Numbered from the stretch's first letter, positions 35,663-44,642 are shown. The stretch: DNA of 49,986 bases from Vicinamibacterales bacterium (GCA_035699745.1 DASSPH010000038.1:1-49986), one strand, 5' to 3'. Made by a program: numbers and translations. The notes: generated by a model from the sequence alone, not told the origin.

Positions 35663-38602
35663 ATGCCGAGAGCTGTCTGGATCGCCGTCGCCGCTGCCCT
35701 GAGCCTCTATCTCGGGGCGTTCTCGACGGCCGCCGCTCGTGACGCGCAGGACGTCCCCGCCGCCCAGCAACCGCCGCCTCCGGCGGGCGCCGGTCGGGGA
35801 CGCGGGCCGGGACGCCAGATGGTCAACGAGACGAGCGACTTCTCCCCCAAGCCGCCGTACCTGCCCCGGCGCCCCGAGGAACAGGCGCGCGGCTTCATGC
35901 TCCCGGTCGGCTATCGGATGGAGCTGGTCGCGTCAGATCCGGACGTCATCAGTCCCGCGGTGATCGAATTCGATGGCAACGGCCGCATGTACGTCAGCGA
36001 GCTGATCAGCTACATGATGGACGCCGAAGCCTCGCGACAGCACGAGCCGATCAGCCGCATCAGCCGCTGGGAGAGCACCAGGGGGGACGGCAGATTCGAC
36101 AAGCACACCGTGTTCGTCGACAACGTCGTCGCTCCCCGCATGATCCTGCCGCTCCAGGACGGCGTCATCCTCACCAGCGAAACCGACTCCGACGACATCG
36201 TCAAGTGGACCGACACGAATGGCGACGGCGTGGCCGACAAGCGCGAAGTCGTCTTCACCGGCATCGGCCAGAGCGGCGACTCGAACATCGAGCACCAGAA
36301 GGCGGGCCTGCTCTGGAACATGGACAACTGGATCTACACCACCTACAACCCGTTCCGCATCCGCTGGACGCCGAACGGGTTCCTGCGCGAGCCGACGGGC
36401 GCGAACGGCGGCCAGTGGGGACTCGCGAGTGACGACGATGGAAAACCGTGGTTCGTGGATGCGGGCGGCGAGCGCGGGCCGATGAACTTCCAGTACCCGA
36501 TCCACTACGGGTCGTTCACGCCCTGCCCGCCGGCGGGCGGCCGCGGCGCCGGCCGCGGCGGCCGGGCCGGCGCCGCGCCGGCGCCGAACCCGAACTGTCC
36601 GCCGGGGATGGAGAGCGGGTTCGAAAAAGACTTCGCGGTGGTCTGGCCCGCGCCGGGCATCGGCGACATGCAGGGGGGCCTCTTCCGCACGCGCATGCCG
36701 GCGCAGAATCTCAATCACTTCACCGCCACGACCGGGCCGGCGATCTTCCGCGGCGACGCGCTGCCGGCGGATCTCAAGGGGCACCTCCTCTTCGCCGAGC
36801 CGGTCGGACGGCTGATCCGCCGCGCCGCGGTCGACGACATCGAGGGGCTGACGCAACTGCGGAACGTGTATCCGCAGTCGGAGTTCCTCAACTCGGAGGA
36901 TCAGTTGTTCCGGCCGGTGAACATCAGCAACGCGCCGGACGGCACGCTCTATATCGCCGACATGTACCGCGGCATCATCCAGGAGCGCGAGTGGTCCGGC
37001 CCCGGGGAATACCTGCGCGCGAAGATCGAGCAGTATCAGCTGGACAAGGTCGCGTCGTACGGACGGATCTGGCGCCTCCGCTACGATGGCCGTCCCGCGG
37101 TGCCCACGACGAGCACCAACCTGGGGCAGCCCGCCATTCCGGCGATTACCCCGAACTTCGCGCCGCCGCGGATGTACAGCGAGACCCCGGCGCAGCTGGT
37201 CGCGCACCTGTCGCATCCCAACGGCTGGTGGCGCGACATGGCGCAGCGGCTGCTGATCCTGCAGCAGGACAGGTCGGTCGTGCCCGCGCTGCAGCAGCTG
37301 GCGCGGTCGTCGAACCCACCCTCGCCGCCCGGGGCCGCGTCGGCGAGCGACAACCTGCTCGCCCGGGTCCACGCGATCTGGACGCTCGAAGGGCTCGGCG
37401 CGCTCGACGCGGCGCTGGTGCGCGAGATGATGGGAGACCAGAGTCCACGGATGCGCATTCAGGCGATGCGCGCGAGCGAGACGCTGTACAAGAACGGCGA
37501 CAAATCGTTCGCGGACGATTACCGCCGCCTGTCGACGGATCCGGAGACGAACGTCGCGATCCAGGCGCTGCTGTCGGCCAGTCTGTTCAAGCTCAAGGAC
37601 CTTCCCGATCTCGTCAAGGGCGCACAGGCCGCGAACCCGGCCAAAGGCCTGGCGCTCATCGGCAGCCGGTTGCTGACCCCGCCGGTCACCTTCGGCAGTG
37701 GACGGCGCGGAGGGGCGCTGACACCCGCGGAGCAGAAGCGCCTGCAGCACGGCAGCGAGGTCTACGGCGCGGTCTGCTTCGCGTGCCATGGCGACGACGC
37801 GCTCGGCGCGCCGCTGGCGGGTGCGGCGCCGGGGACGATGATGGCTCCCCCGCTCGCCGGCTCCGCACGCGTCCAGGGACATCGCGACTACATCGTCAAA
37901 GTGCTCTTGAAAGGGTTGACCGGCCCGATCGATGGAAAGGTCTATCCCGATCTGATGGTGCCGCTGGACAACAGCGACGAGTGGGTCGCGGGAATCGCGT
38001 CGTTCGTCCGCACCAGCTTCGGCAACAGCGGCGACCTGGTGACGCCGGCCGACGTCGCGCGCGTCCGCGCCGAGATCGCAGGCCGCAGGACGCCGTGGAC
38101 GCTCGCCGAGCTGGACGCGACATTGCCGCGTCCGCTCGACCCCCTGCAGCTCAAACTGTCGGCCAGCCACGGCAACGAAAGCAGCGCCGCCGCGGCGTCC
38201 CTGCGCGGATGGAGCACCGGGGTGCCGCAGAAGCCCGGCATGTGGTTCCGCATCGAGCTGCCGCAGACGGCGAACGTGACCGAGCTGCAGTTCGAATCTC
38301 CCGGACCGCCGGCCGGTCGTGGCGGCGGACGGGCGCAGGCGCCGCCGGGAACACCGCCGCCGCCCCCCGTCTACGGCTACCCGCGCGGCTACTCGGTGCA
38401 GCTGTCGATGGACGGCAGGACGTGGGGCAAACCGGTCGCCACGGGCGAGGGAGGCGGAGGCCTGCGCACGACGATCGCGTTCCCTGCCGCGCCGGCCAGG
38501 TTCGTGCGCATCATGCAGATCGACAACATCCCGGACGCGCCGCCATGGTCGATCCGGAACCTGCGCGTGTTCGCGGCGCCCGGACCGGGCGGCACGAAGT
38601 AG
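35663..38602 (+). CDS. PVC-type haem-binding CxxCH dehydrogenase-like protein 2, with discoidin-like C terminus
   Basis: A 979-residue exported protein. After a signal peptide and a Pro/Gly-rich linker comes a propeller ('VIEFDGNGRMYVSELISYMM', 'GLLWNMDNWIYTTYNPFRIR', 'NISNAPDGTLYIADMYRGII'), then a HEAT-like region, a cytochrome c motif CFACH at 705-709, and a C-terminal F5/8 type C-like domain at about 840-975 ('ELPQTANVTELQFESPGPPA', 'RFVRIMQIDN'). The last domain suggests carbohydrate binding. A long Gly/Arg/Ala-rich insert at about 288-310 interrupts the propeller. Strong GGAGGTGAG sits directly before the ATG at 35663. It follows the receptor gene by 63 bp in the same direction, so probably one transcription unit. 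Confidence 0.92.
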   Translation: MPRAVWIAVAAALSLYLGAFSTAAARDAQDVPAAQQPPPPAGAGRGRGPGRQMVNETSDFSPKPPYLPRRPEEQARGFMLPVGYRMELVASDPDVISPAVIEFDGNGRMYVSELISYMMDAEASRQHEPISRISRWESTRGDGRFDKHTVFVDNVVAPRMILPLQDGVILTSETDSDDIVKWTDTNGDGVADKREVVFTGIGQSGDSNIEHQKAGLLWNMDNWIYTTYNPFRIRWTPNGFLREPTGANGGQWGLASDDDGKPWFVDAGGERGPMNFQYPIHYGSFTPCPPAGGRGAGRGGRAGAAPAPNPNCPPGMESGFEKDFAVVWPAPGIGDMQGGLFRTRMPAQNLNHFTATTGPAIFRGDALPADLKGHLLFAEPVGRLIRRAAVDDIEGLTQLRNVYPQSEFLNSEDQLFRPVNISNAPDGTLYIADMYRGIIQEREWSGPGEYLRAKIEQYQLDKVASYGRIWRLRYDGRPAVPTTSTNLGQPAIPAITPNFAPPRMYSETPAQLVAHLSHPNGWWRDMAQRLLILQQDRSVVPALQQLARSSNPPSPPGAASASDNLLARVHAIWTLEGLGALDAALVREMMGDQSPRMRIQAMRASETLYKNGDKSFADDYRRLSTDPETNVAIQALLSASLFKLKDLPDLVKGAQAANPAKGLALIGSRLLTPPVTFGSGRRGGALTPAEQKRLQHGSEVYGAVCFACHGDDALGAPLAGAAPGTMMAPPLAGSARVQGHRDYIVKVLLKGLTGPIDGKVYPDLMVPLDNSDEWVAGIASFVRTSFGNSGDLVTPADVARVRAEIAGRRTPWTLAELDATLPRPLDPLQLKLSASHGNESSAAAASLRGWSTGVPQKPGMWFRIELPQTANVTELQFESPGPPAGRGGGRAQAPPGTPPPPPVYGYPRGYSVQLSMDGRTWGKPVATGEGGGGLRTTIAFPAAPARFVRIMQIDNIPDAPPWSIRNLRVFAAPGPGGTK

Positions 38603-38616
38603 CCGCCGGATTCCTG

Positions 38617-40209
38617 CTAGATCGCTTCTGCTGTGTAGGCGCCGTTGACCATGCGGCGGATGCCCAGCGGATTGCGATTCTGGAGCGCCGGCGGCAGCCG
38701 ATCGTCCGGGACGTTCTGGTAACACACCGGCCGCGCGAACCGCAGCATCGCGGCGGTGCCGACCGAGGTGAACCGCGCGTCGGTGGTCGCCGGATACGGC
38801 CCGCCGTGATTCATCGCCGGCGCGACTTCGACGCCTGTGGGAAATCCATTGAAGACGATCCGGCCGGCCTTCTGCTCGAGGTCCGCGAGCAGCCCGCCGA
38901 ACGCCTCCAGGTCCCCGGCGTCTGCATGGACGGTTGCCGTGAGCTGCCCCTCGAGCGACCTGACGCAGCGAGCGATCTCGGCCGCGTCGGCGCATTGAAT
39001 GACCAGCGTGAATGGTCCAAAGGCCTCGATGGCGAGTTCCGGCGACGCCAGGAACCGTGCGCCGGTCGTGACGCCGACGCTGGGCGCCGCCTGCGTCTTG
39101 TCGGCCGCCGCCACGGCGGATGACACCGCGGCGACGGTGACGCCTGCGGCGTGCGCCACGCGATCGCGATGCTCGACGAACGCATCCCGGATGCCGGGCG
39201 TCAGCATCGTCCCGCACGGCGCGGCGGCGACCGCGGCGCCGAGCGCCGTCATGAACTGATCCGCGTCAGCGCCCTGCGGAACGAAGACCAATCCGGGCTT
39301 GGTGCAGAACTGCCCTACGCCGAGCGTGAACGACGCGAGCAGCCCCTCGGCGATGGCGGCGCCGCGCGCGCGCAGCGCGGCGGGCAGAACGAGGAGAGGG
39401 TTCAGACTGCTCATCTCCGCGAACACCGGAATCGGGCGCGGCCGCGAGGCCGCGGCATCGAACAGCGCGCGGCCTGCCGCGTGCGATCCGGTGAAGCCCA
39501 CCGCGGCCGCGGCGTCGTGCCGGACCATCGCGACGCCGACCGTGGCGCCGCCGCCGTGAATCAGCGAGAACACGCCGCCCGGCAGGGCGCAGCGCTGCGC
39601 CGCGCGGCCGATGGCGCGCCCCACGATCTCCCCGGTGCCGGGGTGCGCGCGATGAGCCTTGACGACGACGGGGCATCCGGCGGCCAGCGCCGACGCGGTG
39701 TCGCCGCCGGCGGCGGAAAAGGCGAGCGGAAAGTTGCTCGAGCCGAATACGACGACGGGGCCCAGGGGCAGGAGCATCCTCCGCAGATCGGGCCGCGGAA
39801 GCGGCTGCCGATCCGGCAGCGCCGTGTCGATGCGGGCGTCGACCCAGGAGCCTTCCCGCACGACCTGGGCGAAGAGCCGCAACTGGCCGCAGGTCCTGGC
39901 GCGCTCCGACTGGATGCGCGCCGCGGGCAATCCGGTTTCCGCGGTGGCCCGCGCGACGAGTGCGTCGCCCGCCGATTCGATCTCCGCGGCGATCGCATCG
40001 AGGAAGGCGGCGCGCGTTTCTGCGGGCCTGGCGCGGTAGTCGACGAACGCGTCCGCCGCCGCGCGCATCGCGGCGTCCACTTCCGCCGCCGATGCCTCGT
40101 AAAAGTCGGGTGCGATCTCGATCCCGAGCGCAGGATCGAAGGCCCTGAATGACGAACCTGCCGTCGCCGCCGGACTACCGGCGATCAGGCTTGTGCCGTG
40201 AATGTGCAT
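38617..40209 (-). CDS. aldehyde dehydrogenase, alpha-ketoglutarate semialdehyde dehydrogenase type
   Basis: A 530-residue ALDH of the NADP-type ketoglutarate semialdehyde group: 'HGTSLIAGSPAATAGSSFRA' at the start, 'GPVVVFGSSNFPLAFSAAGG' (cofactor/Asn region), 'VGFTGSHAAGRALFDAAASR', 'IPVFAEMSSLNPLLVLP' (catalytic Glu), 'GVGQFCTKPGLVFVP' (catalytic Cys) and 'NGFPTGVEVAPAMNHGGPYP'. That set is characteristic of KGSADH, which makes alpha-ketoglutarate from its semialdehyde, the last step of non-phosphorylative pentose or hexarate breakdown. It is third in a leftward operon behind an FAH-family dehydratase and an SDR, which supports this role. Start ATG 40209 lies at 'MHIHGTSL', normal for the family. 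Confidence 0.92.
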   Translation of the reverse strand: MHIHGTSLIAGSPAATAGSSFRAFDPALGIEIAPDFYEASAAEVDAAMRAAADAFVDYRARPAETRAAFLDAIAAEIESAGDALVARATAETGLPAARIQSERARTCGQLRLFAQVVREGSWVDARIDTALPDRQPLPRPDLRRMLLPLGPVVVFGSSNFPLAFSAAGGDTASALAAGCPVVVKAHRAHPGTGEIVGRAIGRAAQRCALPGGVFSLIHGGGATVGVAMVRHDAAAAVGFTGSHAAGRALFDAAASRPRPIPVFAEMSSLNPLLVLPAALRARGAAIAEGLLASFTLGVGQFCTKPGLVFVPQGADADQFMTALGAAVAAAPCGTMLTPGIRDAFVEHRDRVAHAAGVTVAAVSSAVAAADKTQAAPSVGVTTGARFLASPELAIEAFGPFTLVIQCADAAEIARCVRSLEGQLTATVHADAGDLEAFGGLLADLEQKAGRIVFNGFPTGVEVAPAMNHGGPYPATTDARFTSVGTAAMLRFARPVCYQNVPDDRLPPALQNRNPLGIRRMVNGAYTAEAI

Positions 40210-40240
40210 GAGGGAATCACTCGCTGCGCTCGTTCGCGCA

Positions 40241-41080
40241 TCAGGCGCCCGGCGGCGCCACCGTGTTGACCAGCGTGCCCACTGGTTCGAGGGTGATCCG
40301 GATCTCGTCACCCGCCGCCAGCGTGAACGCGTCCGGGGGCACGATGCCGGTGCCGGTCATGAGGTAACAGCCATCGGGAAAGCTGTTGTCGCGGAACAAC
40401 CACTCGGCAAGCGACGGCAGCGGCCGTTTGATCCGGCCGATCGTCGTCTCTCCGCTGAACACCGGCGCGCCGCCGCGCGCGATCGCGATGCCGATCGTCG
40501 CCTCCGGCCCGGGGAGCGCGCGATCGATGACCAGACAGGGACCGAGCGCCGCGCTGCCGGCGTAGACCTTCGCCTGCGGCAAGTACAGCGGGTTCTCCCC
40601 TTCGATGTCGCGCGAGCTCATGTCGTTGCCGATCGTATAGCCGAAGATCGTACCGCGGCTGTTGATGGCCAGCGTCAGCTCCGGTTCGGGCACGTTCCAG
40701 CGTGAATCGGATCGGATCCGGACCGGCTCGCCCGGCCCGACGACCCGGTGCGGCGTCGCCTTGAAGAAGAGCTCGGGCCGGTCGGCTTCGTAGACCCGAT
40801 CGTAGAAGCTGCCGCCGCCGGCGTCCTTCGACTCTTCCATGCGCGCCGTGCGGCTGCGGTAATACGTGACGCCGGCCGCCCAGACTTCCTGCGAGAGCAG
40901 CGGCGGCCGCAACCGGTCCGGCGCCTGCGTCCGCGAGCCGCGATCGAACAGCGCCGCGGCCTCGCCGTGCGGATCGCCGGCGCGGAAGATCCCGTCGATG
41001 GCGGCGACGTCCGGAACGCCGGCGAAGACGCCGTCGCGTTCGAGCGTCAAGCCGGATGTCGTGGCGTAGAGGCGTATCAC
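40241..41080 (-). CDS. fumarylacetoacetate hydrolase-family protein, likely 2-keto-3-deoxy-sugar-acid dehydratase
   Basis: A 279-residue FAH-fold enzyme. 'VWAAGVTYYRSRTARMEESK', 'FYDRVYEADRPELFFKATPH', 'NVPEPELTLAINSRG' (metal-binding ExE), 'GYTIGNDMSSRDIEGENPLY' and 'LPQAKVYAGSAALGPCLV' match the 2-dehydro-3-deoxy-D-arabinonate dehydratase branch more than true fumarylacetoacetases. That enzyme makes alpha-ketoglutarate semialdehyde, the substrate of the next gene's product. GTG start 41080 has AGGAG 6 nt upstream. It lies 35 bp after the SDR gene and 31 bp before the aldehyde dehydrogenase gene, all on the minus strand. D- versus L-sugar specificity is not resolved. Confidence 0.88.
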   Translation of the reverse strand: MIRLYATTSGLTLERDGVFAGVPDVAAIDGIFRAGDPHGEAAALFDRGSRTQAPDRLRPPLLSQEVWAAGVTYYRSRTARMEESKDAGGGSFYDRVYEADRPELFFKATPHRVVGPGEPVRIRSDSRWNVPEPELTLAINSRGTIFGYTIGNDMSSRDIEGENPLYLPQAKVYAGSAALGPCLVIDRALPGPEATIGIAIARGGAPVFSGETTIGRIKRPLPSLAEWLFRDNSFPDGCYLMTGTGIVPPDAFTLAAGDEIRITLEPVGTLVNTVAPPGA

Positions 41081-41115
41081 GGCTGCTCCTGGATGCGGCG
41101 AAGCGACACTGGCGT

Positions 41116-41868
41116 TCAGTACGTGGCGCGGCCGCCGCTCAGATCGAACACCGCGCCGGTGGTGAACGAGTTCTCCTTCGAGACCAGCCAGGCCACCATC
41201 GAAGCCAGCTCCTCGACCAGCACGAAACGGCCGCGCGGGATCTTCGAGAGCATGAAATCGATGTGCGACTGCGGCACCTGCTCGAGGATGCGCGTCCTCG
41301 CCGCCGCCGGCGTGACGCAGTTCACCGCGATATCGTCGCCGGCCAGCTCCTTGCCGAGCGATTTCGTCAGGGCGATCACCCCCGCCTTCGACGCGCTGTA
41401 TCCCGACGCGTTCGGATTGCCTTCCTTGCCGGCAATCGAGGCGATGTTGACGATGCGGCCGTAGCGCTGCGCCCGCATGTGCGGAATGACGGCGCGGCAG
41501 CAGAGAAAGACGCCGGTGAGATTCACCTCGATGACCTGGCGCCACGCGTCCACGGGGTGCTCCCAGATCGGCACCGTGGCCCCGGCAATCCCCGCGTTGG
41601 CGACGAGGATGTCGATCCCGCCGAACCGTTCCACGGTGCCGCCCGTCGCCGCGTCGACCTGCGCTTCGCTGGCGACGTCGACCGTCGCGGTGTGCACCTC
41701 GCCCCGCCGATCGAGCTCGCGGGCGGTGCCGGCCAGCGTCTCGGCGTCACGGTCCCACAGCGACACCCGGGCGCCCGAGTCGAGCAGGCGCTCCGCGATC
41801 GCGCGGCCGAATCCCTGCGCACCGCCGGTCACGATCGCCCGTTGTTCCTTGAGGTCGTATTGGTTCAT
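41116..41868 (-). CDS. SDR-family dehydrogenase, likely sugar dehydrogenase
   Basis: A 250-residue classical SDR: 'RAIVTGGAQGFGRAIAERLL' cofactor loop, 'SLWDRDAE' (Asp after strand 2, suggesting NAD), 'ILVANAGIAG', 'NIASIAGKEG' Ser, 'YSASKAGVIAL' YxxxK and 'GAVFDLSGGRATY' at the end. In an operon with a 2-keto-3-deoxy-acid dehydratase and ketoglutarate semialdehyde dehydrogenase it most likely oxidises an aldose (such as arabinose, xylose or fucose) at C1 or a later pathway intermediate. ATG 41868 begins just before the Rossmann strand. A TAGACT that could be the -10 lies about 25 bp upstream in the divergent gap. Confidence 0.9.
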   Translation of the reverse strand: MNQYDLKEQRAIVTGGAQGFGRAIAERLLDSGARVSLWDRDAETLAGTARELDRRGEVHTATVDVASEAQVDAATGGTVERFGGIDILVANAGIAGATVPIWEHPVDAWRQVIEVNLTGVFLCCRAVIPHMRAQRYGRIVNIASIAGKEGNPNASGYSASKAGVIALTKSLGKELAGDDIAVNCVTPAAARTRILEQVPQSHIDFMLSKIPRGRFVLVEELASMVAWLVSKENSFTTGAVFDLSGGRATY

Positions 41869-41943
41869 ATGCTGGTACGGTGAGGCGCAGTCTACCGCGT
41901 TTGTGGCAGTATGTGCCTCGCGCATGGAGGGAGGTCCGCACCC

Positions 41944-42582
41944 GTGTTCCTGCTGATGCTCGCACTCGTTCTGACGGCCGGCGCCGGTCAGGCGCCCGCG
42001 CCGAGCCGGACGCCGTCAACGCCCGTCGCGATCTTCGACGGGAAGAGCTTCGCCGGATGGGAGGGGGATCTGGCGATCTTCCGCGTCCAGGATGGCGCGA
42101 TCGTCGGCGGTTCGCTGGAGCGGAAGATTGCGCGAAACGAATTCCTCTGCACCACGAAAACGTATGGTGACTTCGAGCTGCGGCTGAAGGTGAAGCTGCT
42201 CGGAGGAGACGGGGCCAACGCCGGCATCCAGTTCCGCACCAGACGCATCCCGAACGATCACGAGGTCTCGGGGTATCAGGCGGACATGGGCACCGGCTGG
42301 TGGGGCGCGCTCTACGACGAATCACGGCGGAACAAGGTACTCAAGGGTCCCGACCAGGAGAAGATGAAGGGCGTCGTCAAGGCCGGCGACTGGAACGATT
42401 ACGTGATCCGGGCCGAGGGCCGGCGGATTCAGCTTTGGATCAACGGCGTTCAGACGGTCGATTACGTCGAAGAAGACCCGGCGATCGAAACCAGCGGCGT
42501 CATCGCCCTGCAGATCCACGGCGGCCCGCCCAGCGAGGCGTGGTACAAGGACATCACCCTGCTGGATCTGTCCTCCCGGTAG
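41944..42582 (+). CDS. DUF1080 (3-keto-glycoside hydrolase-like) exported protein
   Basis: A 212-residue secreted protein: signal peptide 'MFLLMLALVLTAGAG' (GTG start), then the DUF1080 concanavalin-like fold with 'IFDGKSFAGWEGDLAIFRVQ', 'YGDFELRLKVKLLGGDGANA', 'GIQFRTRRIPNDHEVSGYQA', 'WNDYVIRAEGRRIQLWINGV' and 'IALQIHGGPPSEAWYKDITL'. Members of this family are reported to hydrolyse 3-keto-glucosides. A periplasmic role in opening 3-keto sugars made by an oxidoreductase fits the adjacent Gfo/Idh gene. GTG 41944 was chosen over ATG 41911 because GGAGGGAGG lies just upstream and the signal peptide then has normal length. Its stop is 2 bp from the convergent Gfo/Idh stop. Confidence 0.9.
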   Translation: MFLLMLALVLTAGAGQAPAPSRTPSTPVAIFDGKSFAGWEGDLAIFRVQDGAIVGGSLERKIARNEFLCTTKTYGDFELRLKVKLLGGDGANAGIQFRTRRIPNDHEVSGYQADMGTGWWGALYDESRRNKVLKGPDQEKMKGVVKAGDWNDYVIRAEGRRIQLWINGVQTVDYVEEDPAIETSGVIALQIHGGPPSEAWYKDITLLDLSSR

Positions 42583-42584
42583 AC

Positions 42585-43553
42585 TTATTTTCGCAGCTCC
42601 GCGAGCTTGACCTCGGCCCCGCCGCGCTCCGCGCTCAACTGCGCCGCCGTCATGAACTCGAAGACCTCCACGGTCTGCGCCACGTCCACGGGGGGCCGGC
42701 CCGTGTGGAAGAACTCGGCGATGGCGGCGACGATGCCCTCGTTGTCGGCCGTGCCTTTCGTCTCGACCGTACCGGTCGTGCCCGTGATCCGGATCAGCGG
42801 CTGCATCGAATCCGCTTTCGGCAGGCCGCGGAAGCGGCCGACGCGTCCGTCCCGCCACGTGCACGTCGTGACGTCGATCTCCCCTTCCTTCCGCCTGGCC
42901 AGGCTGGTACACCCCGTCCCCATCACCGCATAGAGCGCCTCGACGCCGTGGATCCCGTAGTAGAACAGGTCCGGGTGAAATTCGAGCGGCTGCAGCAGGT
43001 ACGTCGCTTCGACCGTCCGCATCGATCCGCGCGCCGCATCGCGAAGTCCGGGAATGTCCCGGTGAAAACGAACCGACGACGCGCTGAAGAACGGCGTGCG
43101 CGTTTGCCGCGACAACGCGACGATGCGGCGGACGTCGTCGAGACTCGCGGCGAGCGGCTTGTCGATGAAGACGCGCTTCCCGGCCTTGAACACCGGGGTG
43201 GCCTGCGCGAGGTGCGGACGGCCGTCGACGCTCGTCAGCAGAACGACATCCACTTTCGACAGCAGCGTGTCGATGCTGTCCACGATCTCGACGCCGTCCC
43301 CCTGGATGGTTCTGGCAAACCCCTCGAGACGCGTCGCACTCAGCGGCAGGTCCGGGCTGCCGCCTTTGAACGCGGCGACCACCTTGACCTTCCATTCGGG
43401 GTGGGCGTGAAGGATCCTGACGAACTGCGGCACGTGGGACGTGTCGGTGCCGATGATCCCGGCGCGCAGCTCCTTCGCGGCCCAGGGCGGGGATTCCCGC
43501 GCACTCTGGGACGCGGCCAAGGCGAGAACGACTGCCAGCAGCACTCTGATCAT
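42585..43553 (-). CDS. Gfo/Idh/MocA-family oxidoreductase, exported
   Basis: A 322-residue Rossmann protein with a cleavable signal ('MIRVLLAVVLALAASQSA'). It has 'LRAGIIGTDTSHVPQFVRIL' (a modified cofactor loop lacking the full GxGxxG), 'VDVVLLTSVDGRPH', and 'FKAGKRVFIDKPLAAS' with the catalytic EKP-like Lys. The loop and the signal suggest a periplasmic member that may hold its cofactor tightly. Partner DUF1080 and TIM-barrel genes imply 3-keto-sugar chemistry. TAGAAT lies exactly 6 nt before the ATG, one of the cleanest leaderless starts here. Confidence 0.9.
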   Translation of the reverse strand: MIRVLLAVVLALAASQSARESPPWAAKELRAGIIGTDTSHVPQFVRILHAHPEWKVKVVAAFKGGSPDLPLSATRLEGFARTIQGDGVEIVDSIDTLLSKVDVVLLTSVDGRPHLAQATPVFKAGKRVFIDKPLAASLDDVRRIVALSRQTRTPFFSASSVRFHRDIPGLRDAARGSMRTVEATYLLQPLEFHPDLFYYGIHGVEALYAVMGTGCTSLARRKEGEIDVTTCTWRDGRVGRFRGLPKADSMQPLIRITGTTGTVETKGTADNEGIVAAIAEFFHTGRPPVDVAQTVEVFEFMTAAQLSAERGGAEVKLAELRK

Positions 43554-43565
43554 GCCGGGATTCTA
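43554..43565 (-). promoter_or_regulatory. putative leaderless promoter -10 (TAGAAT-N6-ATG)
   Basis: On the minus strand TAGAAT (43565-43560), CCCGGC, then the ATG of the Gfo/Idh gene. The hexamer matches TATAAT at 5 of 6 bases. Confidence 0.6.
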
Positions 43566-43637
43566 GTCCGAAGAAGGTCGCAGTTGCGTGGAAGCTGCCA
43601 TACGATAGGCGGGTCATTTCCGGTGGAGATTACCCAT

Positions 43638-44078
43638 ATGACCATGACCCGCAGAAGTGCTCTCGCCGCGTTCGCCATGTTCGCGGAGCTGATGGCCTCG
43701 ACCCGTGACGCCGACGCGCAAACGCCTGCCACGCCGGCGCGCGCGCCGATCAAGTTCGATCTCCCGAATCTTGCGATGGACGGTTGGGAGGTGACCATCA
43801 GCCACGTCGATTTCGCGCCGGGGCGCGTGGGTTCGGCGCATCGGCACGCGGGCTTCGTTCTCGCGTACGTGCTGAAGGGAGAAATCCTGACGAAGATTTC
43901 AGCCCAGGGGCCGGCGAAGATCTACAAAGCAGGAGAGATGTTCTTCGAGCCGCCGGGGTCGGTGCACGAAGAGTCCGGCAATCCCAGCCAGACGGAGCCC
44001 GCCCAGCTGCTCGCGATGATCTTCGCGAAAAAGGGATCGACGCTGACGACGCCCGTCGGCCGCGGGGGCGACGAGTAG
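43638..44078 (+). CDS. cupin-domain protein, exported
   Basis: A 146-residue protein. 'MTMTRRSALAAFAMFAELMA' is a Tat-like signal, and the mature part is a single cupin barrel: 'GRVGSAHRHAGFVLAYVLKG' (HxH...E metal motif 1) and 'YKAGEMFFEPPGSVHEESGN' (motif 2, His). It may bind a metal and act on or sense a small molecule; no substrate can be named. ATG 43638 has GGTGGAG upstream, so translation looks conventional. Divergent from the Gfo/Idh gene, with about 84 bp between starts. Everything to its right up to 47.8 kb is less GC-rich and less orderly. Confidence 0.85.
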   Translation: MTMTRRSALAAFAMFAELMASTRDADAQTPATPARAPIKFDLPNLAMDGWEVTISHVDFAPGRVGSAHRHAGFVLAYVLKGEILTKISAQGPAKIYKAGEMFFEPPGSVHEESGNPSQTEPAQLLAMIFAKKGSTLTTPVGRGGDE

Positions 44079-44129
44079 AGCAAGCGCTTCGCTTTGAAAC
44101 CTTCCTGGCGGCAGCGGTCTCTGCTGACA

Positions 44130-44326
44130 TGCTGTCCGCTCTTGCGGTGATCCTTCTCGGGCTCGTCGCAGCGGTTTCTCGAACGACGCCCGACTTCACC
44201 GGCCGCTGGGTGCTCCGTTCCTCCGTCGTCGCGCCCGACACGGCTCGGGTGCTGGTGGTCGAGCAGTCGGCAGGCGATGATCGAATCCGAATTGTTCGCA
44301 TCTCTCGATGGACAACTGGAACGTGA
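44130..44326 (+). pseudogene. truncated exported protein remnant
   Basis: A 65-codon frame begins 'MLSALAVILLGLVAAVSRTT', a signal peptide, then 'PDFTGRWVLRSS' and 'ARVLVVEQSAGDDRIRIVRI' before stopping. The 'DFTGRW' opening is typical of larger secreted acidobacterial proteins, so this looks like the 5' piece of a broken gene. The following bases show no clear continuation in any frame. Could also be a true small protein. Confidence 0.4.
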
Positions 44327-44631
44327 CCATCGCCACGTCGGTTTCCGTGGACGCGTGGCTCGGCACACCGGCATGCCGCGCGCGCTGGCACGAACGTGGG
44401 TCAGCGGAACTCGGTCTGGGCCGACTGCGCGACGATCTTCTCCAGGAACACGAAAGTTCTTGACAGCTTCCAGGAACCAGTCGCGATCGCATCTGCAGAT
44501 GCCGCCAGGAATGCCCGATGGACGCGCTGAACGCCGCCACCATGAGCGAGCGCGCGGCGTCCGGCGTTTGAAGTGGGTCACGCCTCGTCGGCGCGTGTGG
44601 CGCGATCGTCGTCCACCCGAAATGACGATGG
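44327..44631. other. intergenic stretch without recognisable gene
   Basis: About 300 bp between the gene remnant and the HNH promoter. Open frames here have no recognisable motif and no good start signal. One short frame on the plus strand ('VLDSFQEPVAIASADAAR') is unassigned. I see no RNA gene or repeat. Confidence 0.4.
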
Positions 44632-44642
44632 TATACAGGTGC
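44632..44642 (+). promoter_or_regulatory. putative extended -10 of HNH gene (TGG-TATACA-N5-ATG)
   Basis: TATACA preceded by TGG is an extended -10, and the chosen ATG at 44643 follows after 5 nt, again leaving no space for a ribosome binding site. Confidence 0.4.

Noticed and set aside
32444-35770. 1100-codon minus-strand frame opposite the TonB receptor
   Set aside because: Low-complexity Arg/Gly/Ala shadow; the plus strand encodes a complete receptor with signal peptide and terminal Phe.
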